64,000 nt of DNA from JAGQVA01 sp033764335 (GTDB taxonomy: Bacteria; Bacteroidota; Bacteroidia; J057): NCBI GenBank assembly GCA_033764335.1, contig JANRJC010000051.1, forward strand, positions 62,001 to 126,000, read 5' to 3'. The translations under genes were made by a program, and so were the position numbers. Shown in pieces: positions 54,315 to 63,141 of the stretch. The notes under the pieces were generated by a model, which saw only the letters and a list, made by a program, of their open reading frames with translations, did no database searches and had not been told where the DNA came from. Numbering within the stretch: position 1 is the first letter of the stretch; each line of letters begins with the position of its first letter.

Positions 54315-55652
54315 TTACAACACCTCTACTTTTCTGATCAAATGATTTTCTGTATCAGAGATATAGAGCACTTTTGTCTCTCCTTGTTCGAAATAAGCTA
54401 TGCCTGAAGGAGTATTAAATTTCGCATCTAAACCGGTTACATTATCTAAGTAATTTTTCTCTCCGGTACCTGAAAATAGAATAAGTTCTCCATTGGTATA
54501 TAGCACTAATATTTGATGTTTTCCTTTATCAGCAATAAAAATATTACCTCTATTATCTAAGTCAATAGAAATAGGTTCATTTAAAGAATTTCCACTTACT
54601 ACTAAATCATCAACTTTGCCGCTAGCATTCACAGATTTTATTTTCCTCTCTATCTGATCTACTACATACAAAGGACCTGAATTTGTTCTAGCGAGACTAT
54701 ATGCAATAGCAATAGGTGCATTTAAAGAACGATTACTTAGGGTCATTGAAGTAACCTGTGAGCAAGGTGTCGCTACGTCAATCATTCTAATTTTATTGTT
54801 ATCTATTGCGTAGATTATATTTGAGCCTTTTGCAATACTGTATGGCACGTTAAGACGGGCTGTTAAGCAAGACCCATTTTCGGATCCAGGTTCAAAACAA
54901 ATTCCCGTCACAACAGAAACTCCAATAGATGAATTGACACGACGTATAACACTACTATACTCCTCAGCAACAAAAATATCACCCGAGGCATCAACTTCCA
55001 CATCCAAAGGATTGGCAAAGCGGGCATCTTGTTTACTGAAAATAGGGCTTTGATTACAGTCAGGTGCAAATGGCTGTAATTTACCAATAATTTCTAATTG
55101 ATTTCCAGATGAGCTAAATTTTCGAATAACCTGATTTACTTTATCACATACATATACATTACCGGAATTGTCAACATCTATTCCTGTAGGATAATTGAAG
55201 CAATTCTCTCCGCAAGCATTCTGATTGGGTGTGCCAATACCAAATTTGATAACATTTGCAGCCGTATAGTAATAAGTAAATATGGTAGGAGATGGTTGAT
55301 TACCAATAACATTACAGATATCCCCGTGATTTTTCAGCCTTACTTCCACCGAACCATCTTGTTGTCCTATGGGAACTGAAAATCGAAGTATTTGAGAGCC
55401 GGTGTCAATTTCAATAATGTTTCCTTCTGGTATCGGAGTATTATTAATAAGCACCTCATAAGCAGTTTTATCGTTCAAATAAAAATTCTCCCCCGTAATC
55501 GTTACCACCTCTCCAAACCTTGCTCCGGTAGGCGAAATACTCAATACCACGGGACATTCCGGATCCACTCGCTCATAGGGCCATATAGTTTCACAACTGG
55601 AAAAGAAAAAAAGCGAGGAGAAAATGCTAAAAACAAAACTTGTAGTTTTCAT
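54315..55652 (-). CDS. TIG and NHL-repeat lipoprotein
   Basis: A 445-residue lipoprotein (signal SLFFFSSC from ATG 55652). Residues ~35-125 form an IPT/TIG domain (VVLSISPTGARFGEVVTITGENF). Six NHL-like blades follow, each with a pattern such as PTGIDVDNSGNVYVCDKVNQVIRKF, ending with GIAYFEQGETKVLYISDTENHLIRKV, enough for a closed propeller. Such propellers bind proteins or glycans. The start at 55652 keeps the signal peptide; an in-frame ATG 26 codons upstream overlaps the previous gene. The coding region is visibly AT-rich. Third gene of the leftward caspase operon. Confidence 0.85.
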   Translation of the reverse strand: MKTTSFVFSIFSSLFFFSSCETIWPYERVDPECPVVLSISPTGARFGEVVTITGENFYLNDKTAYEVLINNTPIPEGNIIEIDTGSQILRFSVPIGQQDGSVEVRLKNHGDICNVIGNQPSPTIFTYYYTAANVIKFGIGTPNQNACGENCFNYPTGIDVDNSGNVYVCDKVNQVIRKFSSSGNQLEIIGKLQPFAPDCNQSPIFSKQDARFANPLDVEVDASGDIFVAEEYSSVIRRVNSSIGVSVVTGICFEPGSENGSCLTARLNVPYSIAKGSNIIYAIDNNKIRMIDVATPCSQVTSMTLSNRSLNAPIAIAYSLARTNSGPLYVVDQIERKIKSVNASGKVDDLVVSGNSLNEPISIDLDNRGNIFIADKGKHQILVLYTNGELILFSGTGEKNYLDNVTGLDAKFNTPSGIAYFEQGETKVLYISDTENHLIRKVEVL

Positions 55653-55662
55653 AAGTTTGTGA

Positions 55663-56886
55663 TTAACGTTTTGAAGAAAAGTGGTAAACAAAACCTGCCT
55701 GAAACTGTCTTTGAGTAGTTGTACTGGCAACAGGAAAAAAACTACCTGAATATCTATTAGCTTCCTCTTTTTGCTGATAGAATCGGTATATCAAACCTCC
55801 CGCGATAGCTATTACACCTGTGCCATACGCAATTACTGCTCCTCCCCGCAGCCGATTGGCACTGCTGAGGTCACTTTCTCGTTCTGCGTTATTAAAATCG
55901 AGGTACTTGTTATAATTCTGTGAGGCTTGGAGTTGCATTATCCCTCCCGTTGCAATGGTAGCGCTTCCTAAGGTAATAAGGCTTGCACTCCAGGGAAAGC
56001 GAGGAAGGCGATATAAAGGTATATCAAAGGTATTCGGTTTGTCCGTGCGTAATATAGGTGAAATCTTATTTTCCCTATATCCCGGTTTTTGTACACGGAT
56101 TTCAAATGGTTCGCCTCCCAGTTCCCTCGGAATAGTGATCATTACATCTCCATTGGGTCCCGAAAGAGTATCCCAAGTCCGATTCCAGTAATCATATTTT
56201 AGCTGTACTCCGGGAATCGGTTTACGTTTTTTACTTTTACCATCTATTACTGTAATTGTTGCTTTAATGTATTGATCCTCAATTTTCATAATATCAAAAT
56301 CAAGCCTATTGGCATCAATATTTGGATTAATAATGGTATGTTCCGATTCTTTGGGTATATACAAAGGTGCATTTACCCTTACCTTGATTATTGCTCCTTT
56401 CTCAAAACCGATTTTAAATTCATAATAACCCTCTGAGTCGGTTTGGGTAGATTGTATTTTCTGCCCGGCACTGTTGATATAAGATACATCTGCGCCCGGC
56501 ACAGGGGTTTTGGTAAAAGTGTCTCTTACATACCCGTGCATGGTAATTTTTTGATCTATTATTTTGAGGATTTTGAAATGAAAGACATTTCGATTAGCTC
56601 CCGGCTTCGCAAGGGTAAATTCATTTTCTTCCGGAACATAATTAGGAGCATTGACGCTCATTCGTATCAGATCACCCGGTCCCAATGTTGTTGTGATTTT
56701 GTAAGAACCGTCCGCACCGGTTAATACACTTTTTCGCGTTGGGTCATAGTAGGTTACGGTCGCACCTTTTACCGCTGCCCTTGTAAGAGTATCGGTTACC
56801 ATGCCCGTAATAACCAGTTTTTGTGCAACACCCGTAGATATTGCAAGGATCAATGTTGTGACTAGAAGAAGTTGTTTTAAGTGCAT
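55663..56886 (-). CDS. Exported protein with repeated carboxypeptidase-like domains and two hydrophobic segments
   Basis: After a signal peptide (LLLVTTLILAISTGVAQ) the 407-residue protein has two clear carboxypeptidase regulatory-like repeats (~22-105, ITGMVTDTLTRAAVKGATVTYY; ~112-195, MHGYVRDTFTKTPVPGADVSY) and a third more distant one (~205-290). Two hydrophobic segments (~300-318 and ~350-368) frame a TPR-like stretch YNKYLDFNNAERESDLSSANRL, and the end QFQAGFVYHFSSKR looks like a last barrel strand. Its start is two bases after the stop of the membrane caspase gene. It may form a periplasmic or outer-membrane partner of that protein. No family name is certain. Confidence 0.7.
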   Translation of the reverse strand: MHLKQLLLVTTLILAISTGVAQKLVITGMVTDTLTRAAVKGATVTYYDPTRKSVLTGADGSYKITTTLGPGDLIRMSVNAPNYVPEENEFTLAKPGANRNVFHFKILKIIDQKITMHGYVRDTFTKTPVPGADVSYINSAGQKIQSTQTDSEGYYEFKIGFEKGAIIKVRVNAPLYIPKESEHTIINPNIDANRLDFDIMKIEDQYIKATITVIDGKSKKRKPIPGVQLKYDYWNRTWDTLSGPNGDVMITIPRELGGEPFEIRVQKPGYRENKISPILRTDKPNTFDIPLYRLPRFPWSASLITLGSATIATGGIMQLQASQNYNKYLDFNNAERESDLSSANRLRGGAVIAYGTGVIAIAGGLIYRFYQQKEEANRYSGSFFPVASTTTQRQFQAGFVYHFSSKR

Positions 56887-56888
56887 CG

Positions 56889-58289
56889 TTATGGGTTAAG
56901 AATAGTATTAGGGATCACTAAAGAAGTATTTGTTGAGAAATCAAATCTCCTTTTTTCTATTTGACGGCCGGATCGCTCAAACATGACTTCAACATCTATT
57001 TGATTTTTTAGATTTCCCGGAATATCAAAGGATATATAGGATTCACTTCCATTGGTTGTGATTTTGTACTCCTTCCCCGAATCATCTAGAAAACTAACGG
57101 TAAGACCGGGCACTCCATTAGTAACAAAACGAATAGGATAAAGGGGCTCTTTTGGCGGTTCTATCGGTAAGTTATCTTCTGGGAGTGTTTCCGGTATTAT
57201 TTTCTCTTTATTTTTGGTGATTGGATTACTTCTTGGAGTAGTGTCTTTTTTTATTGAGTCCGGAGGATTATCATTATCCGGGGTTGGACACAGTTCCTCA
57301 TCAGTTGGTACTACTACGGTTTCTTCTTTACCATTAGTTGTTTCATTATGATTGGGCTTTATTTTATTGATACCCCAGTATAATCCCAATAATACCACTA
57401 ATGCAATTCCTATCCATCCATAATATCGGCGGGGTATTTTGATTTTGGGATTAGAGGGATTATCAGGGCGACCGGGTATAATGGGTTCTCGTTTATCCAA
57501 AAATTCAGGCACAGATTTCTGCCTGAATACAAACTCTCCCCCCAAATGTCCCACGCCTTGCAGAGGTTCACAACGCGGAGTCTGTGCGTAATTACTTCCA
57601 ACAGCTTCCAGTACCGAGTCAAATAATCGTGAGATACGCAGCCGTTCCTCTTGGTTATTTTCAAGATGTACCAAAAGACTTTGAGCAAGCGGGCTATGGC
57701 TTCCGGGTGGACCGTCGCTCACAAGTTCGCCCCGCCCGGAGGTTAAGGCCCAACGGGAAGGAATGCTTTCCTGACGTTGTTCGATTGGAATGTGTTTTGA
57801 ACGGGTAAAAAGTTTCCCCGAAAAACAGGAGTCTGAAATAACCAGAGTGTGAAAACTTTTGATGTTTTCTAACGCACCAATGATTTCCCTATTCGAATAG
57901 TATCCGGAGGTATCATTTCGAGCCCCCTCCACAGGAATCCAATATCCTTCATCCAACACTTCGTCATAAGTGCCATGTCCTGAAAAATAAACAAGTAAGG
58001 AATCGTTTTTAGTTATCTGCTGTGCTAATTTTCTGAATTGTGCATGGATATTACTTCTGGTTGCTTTTTCGTTTAGAAGTGTTATTACTTTAGTGGATTC
58101 AAATTGATACTTAGCAGTAAGTAAACCCACTAAAGCATTTACGTCATTTACTGCGTTATTTAAGGGTTGAATATGGTGGTATTTATCAATACCAATTGCA
58201 AAAATATAAGAAATCCCCGGCATTTTAGTGGGCGTTATTTTTTTCTGCTCAAGGCCAATATTTCTATCCTTATGTGTCATTATGGACAT
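56889..58289 (-). CDS. Membrane-anchored caspase with periplasmic beta domain
   Basis: The third caspase of the island (466 residues). The fold covers ~25-260 with AIGIDKYHHIQPLNNAVNDV, catalytic H105 in YFSGHGTYDE and C155 in SDSCFSGKLF. A single membrane helix at ~291-307 is preceded by basic residues (KIKIPRRYYG), so the caspase should face the cytoplasm. A proline-rich linker leads to a C-terminal ~80-residue beta domain of PEGA or carboxypeptidase-like character (PIRFVTNGVPGLTVSFLDD). The start may be the ATG at 58289 or 58223 (MPGISYIF); the latter begins the conserved part. First gene of the leftward set. Confidence 0.9.
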   Translation of the reverse strand: MSIMTHKDRNIGLEQKKITPTKMPGISYIFAIGIDKYHHIQPLNNAVNDVNALVGLLTAKYQFESTKVITLLNEKATRSNIHAQFRKLAQQITKNDSLLVYFSGHGTYDEVLDEGYWIPVEGARNDTSGYYSNREIIGALENIKSFHTLVISDSCFSGKLFTRSKHIPIEQRQESIPSRWALTSGRGELVSDGPPGSHSPLAQSLLVHLENNQEERLRISRLFDSVLEAVGSNYAQTPRCEPLQGVGHLGGEFVFRQKSVPEFLDKREPIIPGRPDNPSNPKIKIPRRYYGWIGIALVVLLGLYWGINKIKPNHNETTNGKEETVVVPTDEELCPTPDNDNPPDSIKKDTTPRSNPITKNKEKIIPETLPEDNLPIEPPKEPLYPIRFVTNGVPGLTVSFLDDSGKEYKITTNGSESYISFDIPGNLKNQIDVEVMFERSGRQIEKRRFDFSTNTSLVIPNTILNP

Positions 58290-58302
58290 ATTCGGTAGGC
58301 AT

Positions 58303-58318
58303 CAATTTGACAAAATTG
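58303..58318. promoter_or_regulatory. Small dyad upstream of the membrane caspase gene
   Basis: CAATTT-GACA-AAATTG (arms 6 bp, spacer 4) lies 14 bp upstream of the ATG at 58289, within an AT-rich 130-bp gap. Position fits an operator or promoter-overlapping site for the leftward caspase operon; chance is possible in such AT-rich DNA. Confidence 0.3.
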
Positions 58319-58419
58319 GAATTTATTTATATGAATACGTGGTCGAAATTAAAAAATTATAGTAAAATAGAAAAATATTTAACCGTATAAATTTTTTACT
58401 TGTTTATATATACCCCCCC

Positions 58420-59424
58420 TCAATTCAACCGCGCCTCGCTGTGGTCGTCTATCCGGTTGACTTCCACTACGATCATGCCGGTGTCTTCGTTGGTGTGGTA
58501 AATCATGTCAAATTTGCGGCCCCAGGCCAGGTCGAAGTATTTGTAGGAGGTGCGGGTGTGGACAATCTGGGCAAAGGTGTCGTCGTAACCCTGAATCATA
58601 ATCATAAACTCGGCGTTCATCCTCTCCAGGTCATTGGCGGTTTTGCCGTATAGGGGACTTTCGGGGGTGATGGGGTGAACGATCGTCCAGCTAAGCGGAA
58701 ACAGGGCTACTTTGTCTCTTTCGAGTGGCAGCGGGGCAAATTTTTGTTTAAATTCATTCCCCACTTTTTCGTACCAGGACATCGTGACGATGGCCGAAAG
58801 TTCGATCAGTTGGCTCTGTCTCCGATTGATGGTGCGAAACATAAACGCATTGATTTGCTGGTACGGCGCGATAACTGCTTCTTTGCTGTAACGGATTTTG
58901 GCCGTCGCCCGCGAAAATCGCCCGTAAAGCACGCCCGTTATCAGGGCAAAGGCCATAAGCCCGCACAAAGCCTCCGCTCCCGCAATCATATTGGTAGCAA
59001 AACCCATCGGACTGATCGAACCATATCCCACGGTCGTAAAGGTCTGCATGCTGAAAAAAAAGGCGTGGAGAAAATCTTCCAGCCATTGAGGCATGGTGAT
59101 TCCCATTTCGGGGGTTCCGGTCAGGTTGTGGATGCCCGCCAGAATGTACAGGCTCGAAAATAGGCTGTTTATGCTCAGGTAAAAAAGTACTACGGCTACG
59201 TGAAATTTTGTCCAGGAAATCGTAATCAGGTATTGGTAAGGGTGAAAGGCTCCCATTCCTCCTCCGATTCGCCGGACGTTAAAACTCCCGTCCTGGTTGA
59301 TCATACGTTTGTTGGCCCGCCCTATTTTGGAGCCAAACCCCAAATCCTGATAACCGGCCTGGGACGGTTGGGGAGAATGTACCCCGGTAGTTTGGGCAGA
59401 TGAAGATTTTTTTCTTTCAGACAT
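58420..59424 (-). CDS. Inward-rectifier-type potassium channel (KirBac-like)
   Basis: A 334-residue protein with two membrane helices (~72-97 and ~142-168) around a pore helix and selectivity filter TVGYG (131-135, from FFFSMQTFTTVGYGS). The amphipathic slide helix before the first membrane segment (HPYQYLITISWTKFHVAV) and the long beta-rich cytoplasmic C-terminus (~180-334, with FRTINRRQSQLIELSAIVTMSW) are those of prokaryotic Kir channels. It forms K+-selective tetramers. It stands alone, 130 bp from the caspase operon start; there is no sign that they are linked beyond position. Confidence 0.92.
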   Translation of the reverse strand: MSERKKSSSAQTTGVHSPQPSQAGYQDLGFGSKIGRANKRMINQDGSFNVRRIGGGMGAFHPYQYLITISWTKFHVAVVLFYLSINSLFSSLYILAGIHNLTGTPEMGITMPQWLEDFLHAFFFSMQTFTTVGYGSISPMGFATNMIAGAEALCGLMAFALITGVLYGRFSRATAKIRYSKEAVIAPYQQINAFMFRTINRRQSQLIELSAIVTMSWYEKVGNEFKQKFAPLPLERDKVALFPLSWTIVHPITPESPLYGKTANDLERMNAEFMIMIQGYDDTFAQIVHTRTSYKYFDLAWGRKFDMIYHTNEDTGMIVVEVNRIDDHSEARLN

Positions 59425-59482
59425 TTTTTTATAAACCTTTTACAGCATTCACAGTCTAAAATTCGTCCTAAAATAAAAACTT

Positions 59483-60355
59483 ATGAAGCACCCGCAATTT
59501 TTTCTGATTCCGGTACTTTCTCTGGTGCTTTTTGCCTGCCAGCCGGAACAAAAAATTATTATCGTTCCGGACAATACCGCTCCCCCCGATTACAGTGTGC
59601 CTCAGGCGGTGAAGGAAAACTATATCAATAAACTTTATATCACATTGCTCGGCCGTAAACCCACCTCCGTTGAATTTGCGGCGGGAATAGATATACTCGA
59701 TACCGACAACGCTTCGGAGGAAAACCGGGAAACTCTCATGGATATAATCCTAAACGACCCCGACTATTACCGCCGAATGTACGATATCGCCCGCGTGGAG
59801 ATTCTCAACAACCTCGATACCACGGAGATCACCTTCCAGATTGCCGTGTTTACCGACCTGCTGGACGAACCCATTTACGAGCCGTTTTACGAGTATATCA
59901 TATTCGAAATCAACCGTTTGAAAGACCTCAAAGCCGTTCCGGCTTTGTTGACCAGCGGCCAGATTGGACGGGTCGAAATGCACCGGCGGTTTGTAAACAA
60001 TTCCTTCTACGATGAAATCAACATGGGGACACAAAATTTTGTTTTGTCCCTCTTTGAATATTTTCTCAACCGTTACCCCTCCGATGCCGAAGAGGCCGCC
60101 TGCATTGCGATGGTGGACGGCGCCGATGTCATTGTTTTTGGGCAGGAAGGACATGATAAACAGGACTTTATGGACATTTTTTTCGAATCGGACAATTACT
60201 ATGAAGGCCAGGTAATAGACATATATCAGGACTTCCTTTTTCGTTCTCCCAACTCCCTCGAAATGAGCACGGCAACCATTGCCTACAAAACCGACAGCGA
60301 CTATAAAAAGCTACTGAAAACGATTCTTACCACGGATGAATTCCTCGGAATCTGA
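59483..60355 (+). CDS. Lipoprotein, DUF1549-like helical
   Basis: The 290-residue protein starts with a lipoprotein signal (VLSLVLFACQ). The mature part is helical; YINKLYITLLGRKPTSVEFAAGIDIL resembles the start of DUF1549-type domains from planctomycete-like cytochrome/DUF1501 operons, and a similar pattern recurs as IYQDFLFRSPNSLEMSTATIAY near the end. It is the first gene of a five-gene operon (gaps of 13, 6, 10 and -1 bp). Function unknown. Confidence 0.6.
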   Translation: MKHPQFFLIPVLSLVLFACQPEQKIIIVPDNTAPPDYSVPQAVKENYINKLYITLLGRKPTSVEFAAGIDILDTDNASEENRETLMDIILNDPDYYRRMYDIARVEILNNLDTTEITFQIAVFTDLLDEPIYEPFYEYIIFEINRLKDLKAVPALLTSGQIGRVEMHRRFVNNSFYDEINMGTQNFVLSLFEYFLNRYPSDAEEAACIAMVDGADVIVFGQEGHDKQDFMDIFFESDNYYEGQVIDIYQDFLFRSPNSLEMSTATIAYKTDSDYKKLLKTILTTDEFLGI

Positions 60356-60368
60356 AACACATTTTTTT

Positions 60369-60851
60369 ATGCGAAACCTTATCTTTTTCCTGCTGTTTTT
60401 GTTTTTATGGGCTTGCAAACCGACCGAAGATATTTACCTCTATGAAGTAAATGACCTGGAGGTAACGCAGTCGGGCATTGACAAAAACAACCCCAAAAGT
60501 GATCTGGAGTTTATTTCCCTGGCGTATTCGGATTTGTTTGGGAAAACCATTTCGGACAATTCCCTCCAAAGCATGATCCTCGCCTATAACGGCCTGGGAG
60601 ACAAGGCATTGATTTCGGACTTAATTATTCGGAATATGCTCAACAGCCCCGAAGCGGATATTCCTGCCAATCAGGAGATGCGGGCCGACGTGGAGGCTTT
60701 TGTGGTGGCTACTTTCAAAAAATTTTATGTCCGCGAACCCGGTGAATACGAACTCTGGTTCTTTCGCAGCCTGATCGAAAGTGACAGCGAAATCACCCCC
60801 GAGATTATTTATTACGCCCTCCTAACCTCCGATGAATACCGGTTTTATTAG
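60369..60851 (+). CDS. Small lipoprotein of the DUF1501-like operon
   Basis: A 160-residue lipoprotein from ATG 60369 (signal FFLLFLFLWAC). The mature region is helical with a pattern much like the preceding protein (LEFISLAYSDLFGKTISDNSLQSMILAYNG; FKKFYVREPGEYELWFFRSLI; ALLTSDEYRFY), suggesting the two are distant duplicates. An in-frame ATG 11 codons upstream overlaps the previous gene. No named family. Confidence 0.65.
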   Translation: MRNLIFFLLFLFLWACKPTEDIYLYEVNDLEVTQSGIDKNNPKSDLEFISLAYSDLFGKTISDNSLQSMILAYNGLGDKALISDLIIRNMLNSPEADIPANQEMRADVEAFVVATFKKFYVREPGEYELWFFRSLIESDSEITPEIIYYALLTSDEYRFY

Positions 60852-60857
60852 AAATTT

Positions 60858-62159
60858 ATGAAACGAAGAAATTTTATCAAAAAAACCAGCTTCGCCGCCG
60901 CCGCAGGCTTTGCCGCGCCTTATATTCTCCCTTCTGGACGGCTGTTTGCCCGAACGATGAGCCGCAAAGCCAACCATGTGGTTTTTTGCCTGTTTGCCGG
61001 TGGCGTCAGGAACATGGAATCGGTTCACCAGAATGAGGGAAACCTTATGCCGGCCACTTTTGACGGGCCGGGTTCTACGATCCCGGGACTTGACCCCGTG
61101 CCGGCCTCTCCCTGGCCGTTAAAACTGCGGCAGGAGGGCACATTCTTTCAGGAAATGCGCTACAAAGAAGGCCCTACCGGCCATTTCAACGGGCATACCG
61201 TGGCCGTCACGGGCGTTTATACCAATACCGGACTAAACCTTCGCGCCAATCCGGATTATCCTACCGTTTTTGAATATTACCTTAAACACAACTCACCTGC
61301 GGTAACGGCCAAAAATGCCTGGTGGGTGTCAAATGCCCTCGGCCCTTACCCGGCACTCAATTACAGCAAATACCCCGGTTATGGCCCGCTTTACGGAGCT
61401 AACCATATCGCACCTACTTCGCTGATCAGCCTGGCAACTTATCCCTCTATTGGTCAACCCAAACAATTTCAGTTTCACGAGGAGGAAAAAGTGCTGGGAA
61501 TCCGCGACTTTCTCAATAAAAATTTTGACAAATCCCTCGCCAATAGCAACGCCGGAAACTACAATACACCCGACGATGCCACCGAAATCCGGTCATTTAT
61601 TCAGACATTGTTTGATAAAGGCCTTTCCGGACAGTTTCTCAACCCTCTGGGCGTTCCTACAGCCAACGCAAACAATGACATTTTCACCATCCTTTTTGCC
61701 GAAGAGGTAATCAAAAATTTCCAGCCCGAACTTCTCGTGGTAAATATGACCGACGTGGATGCCTGCCATCAGGATTTTACGCAGTACTGCAACAACCTGC
61801 GCAAAGCCGACTACGCCGTCGCCCATCTCTGGAAAACCATTCAGGAAACCCCCGGAATGGCCAATGATACCGTGCTGATTATCGCACCGGAACATGGGCG
61901 AAATTTTGATCCCAATACGGTTCAGGATATTTACGGAAGGCTGGGCATTGATCATACCGGAGACAATACTTCCCGCGAGATATTCGGCCTCATTCTGGGC
62001 CCTTCAGGGGTGGTAAACAAGAATGTTACGGTTGGTACAGCCGCCAATCCTGTGGGCGAAAGCATAGACATCGTGCCGACAATTGCTCATATTCTGGGCT
62101 TTGACCTAAATATCCCGGGTGGAATGTTGCCGGGAAGAGTGTTAAACGAGGTTTTTTAA
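60858..62159 (+). CDS. Tat-exported DUF1501/alkaline-phosphatase-superfamily protein
   Basis: The N-terminus KRRNFIKKTSFAAAAGFAAPYILPSGRLFA is a twin-arginine signal. The 433-residue protein has the look of DUF1501/sulfatase-type proteins: HVVFCLFAGGVRNMES at the first strand, TGHFNGHTVAVTGVYTN, VVNMTDVDACHQDF and IIAPEHGRNFDPN, where metal ligands of the alkaline phosphatase fold would sit, and a C-terminal DIVPTIAHILGFD. A Tat route fits a folded metal-bearing protein. Substrate unknown. Centre of the operon, flanked by lipoproteins. Confidence 0.75.
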   Translation: MKRRNFIKKTSFAAAAGFAAPYILPSGRLFARTMSRKANHVVFCLFAGGVRNMESVHQNEGNLMPATFDGPGSTIPGLDPVPASPWPLKLRQEGTFFQEMRYKEGPTGHFNGHTVAVTGVYTNTGLNLRANPDYPTVFEYYLKHNSPAVTAKNAWWVSNALGPYPALNYSKYPGYGPLYGANHIAPTSLISLATYPSIGQPKQFQFHEEEKVLGIRDFLNKNFDKSLANSNAGNYNTPDDATEIRSFIQTLFDKGLSGQFLNPLGVPTANANNDIFTILFAEEVIKNFQPELLVVNMTDVDACHQDFTQYCNNLRKADYAVAHLWKTIQETPGMANDTVLIIAPEHGRNFDPNTVQDIYGRLGIDHTGDNTSREIFGLILGPSGVVNKNVTVGTAANPVGESIDIVPTIAHILGFDLNIPGGMLPGRVLNEVF

Positions 62160-62169
62160 CATTATTAAT

Positions 62170-63141
62170 ATGAACCTGAACAAAAATCTCCTTTATACAA
62201 TTTTGCTTACCGCTTCTTTTCTGGCGGTGACCTTTTTTTCCTGCCAGCCCGACGATACCCCACCGCCGCCCAATCCCTACGACCTTGTGGACTACGGCGA
62301 GCCGCCTGCGCCGCTGCCGCAACCCGACTCCGGGACATTGGTAGGGTTACATACTTATATTTTTTCCAAAAGCTGTGCTGTACCCGGCTGCCACGACGGG
62401 AATTTTGAGCCCGACTTTCGCACCGTTCAGTCCACGTATTCAACCCTCGTTTTTCAACCTGTCGTAAAAAACAATACCGCACAGACTTATACCTGGCGCG
62501 TATTGCCCTTTGATGTAAATGAGTCATGGCTCTCCAACCGCATCACAACCAATGACCAGATTCTGGGCCGAATGCCCCTTTATGACAATCCGCTTACACC
62601 GGGTCAGGTAAAAGCCGTGGAAAAATGGATTAATGCCGGTGCGCCGGATATGTTTGGCAAGGTGTCTTCGCTGCCTAATACGCAGCCCCAGTTTGTGGGC
62701 ATGGCCGCTTTTGCCGATTTCGGCGGGATTGAGTACCGCATAGATACCATTCGGGGAAATAATGTTTTTAACCCCTTTGCTTCACTCAAAAACCTGAATA
62801 TAACCATCTGGATGGCCGTCAGTGATGACAGCACGGCACTGTCGGCTTTTAAAAATAGCCGGATGTTGTTTTCTGAAGAATTTGATGATTTTGGAGGAGC
62901 GACGCAGATTTCCGCCACTTATAGCCCTACGCCTAAAGTCATTACAAACTGGTATGATACCGGGAACACGGTCGAGCTAAACTGGAAAATTACGTTTAAC
63001 ACTAACCTGTTTCCGACGGGCAAAGTGATTTTTTTCCGCTACTATACCAATGATGGCGGACATGCTGAGGACTTCGAATTTCCCCGCAGCACCCATCCCA
63101 ATGAGTTTAAAACCTTCATGTCCTTTTACATAGTACCGTGA
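62170..63141 (+). CDS. Cytochrome-like lipoprotein with CX4CH motif
   Basis: Lipoprotein of 323 residues (lipobox FFSC). Early in the mature chain, FSKSCAVPGCHDGNFEPDF contains C-x4-C-H, a heme-binding spacing known in some multiheme cytochromes and similar to cysteine-histidine motifs in planctomycete-type cytochrome domains. MPLYDNPLTPGQVKAVEKWINAGAPDMFG is a typical cytochrome-c-like end helix with a possible Met ligand. The C-terminal ~150 residues are beta-rich and unassigned. It follows the Tat protein by 10 bp. Confidence 0.65.
   Translation: MNLNKNLLYTILLTASFLAVTFFSCQPDDTPPPPNPYDLVDYGEPPAPLPQPDSGTLVGLHTYIFSKSCAVPGCHDGNFEPDFRTVQSTYSTLVFQPVVKNNTAQTYTWRVLPFDVNESWLSNRITTNDQILGRMPLYDNPLTPGQVKAVEKWINAGAPDMFGKVSSLPNTQPQFVGMAAFADFGGIEYRIDTIRGNNVFNPFASLKNLNITIWMAVSDDSTALSAFKNSRMLFSEEFDDFGGATQISATYSPTPKVITNWYDTGNTVELNWKITFNTNLFPTGKVIFFRYYTNDGGHAEDFEFPRSTHPNEFKTFMSFYIVP

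Noticed and set aside
58307..58335. TTGACA followed 17 bp later by a TATATGAAT-like box on the plus strand
   Set aside because: It points away from any nearby plus-strand gene, and E. coli-type -35 boxes are not typical for Bacteroidota.
58420..59424. Potassium channel as a component of the caspase island
   Set aside because: It has normal composition, its own gap of 130 bp and no shared transcript with clear signals; position alone is weak evidence.
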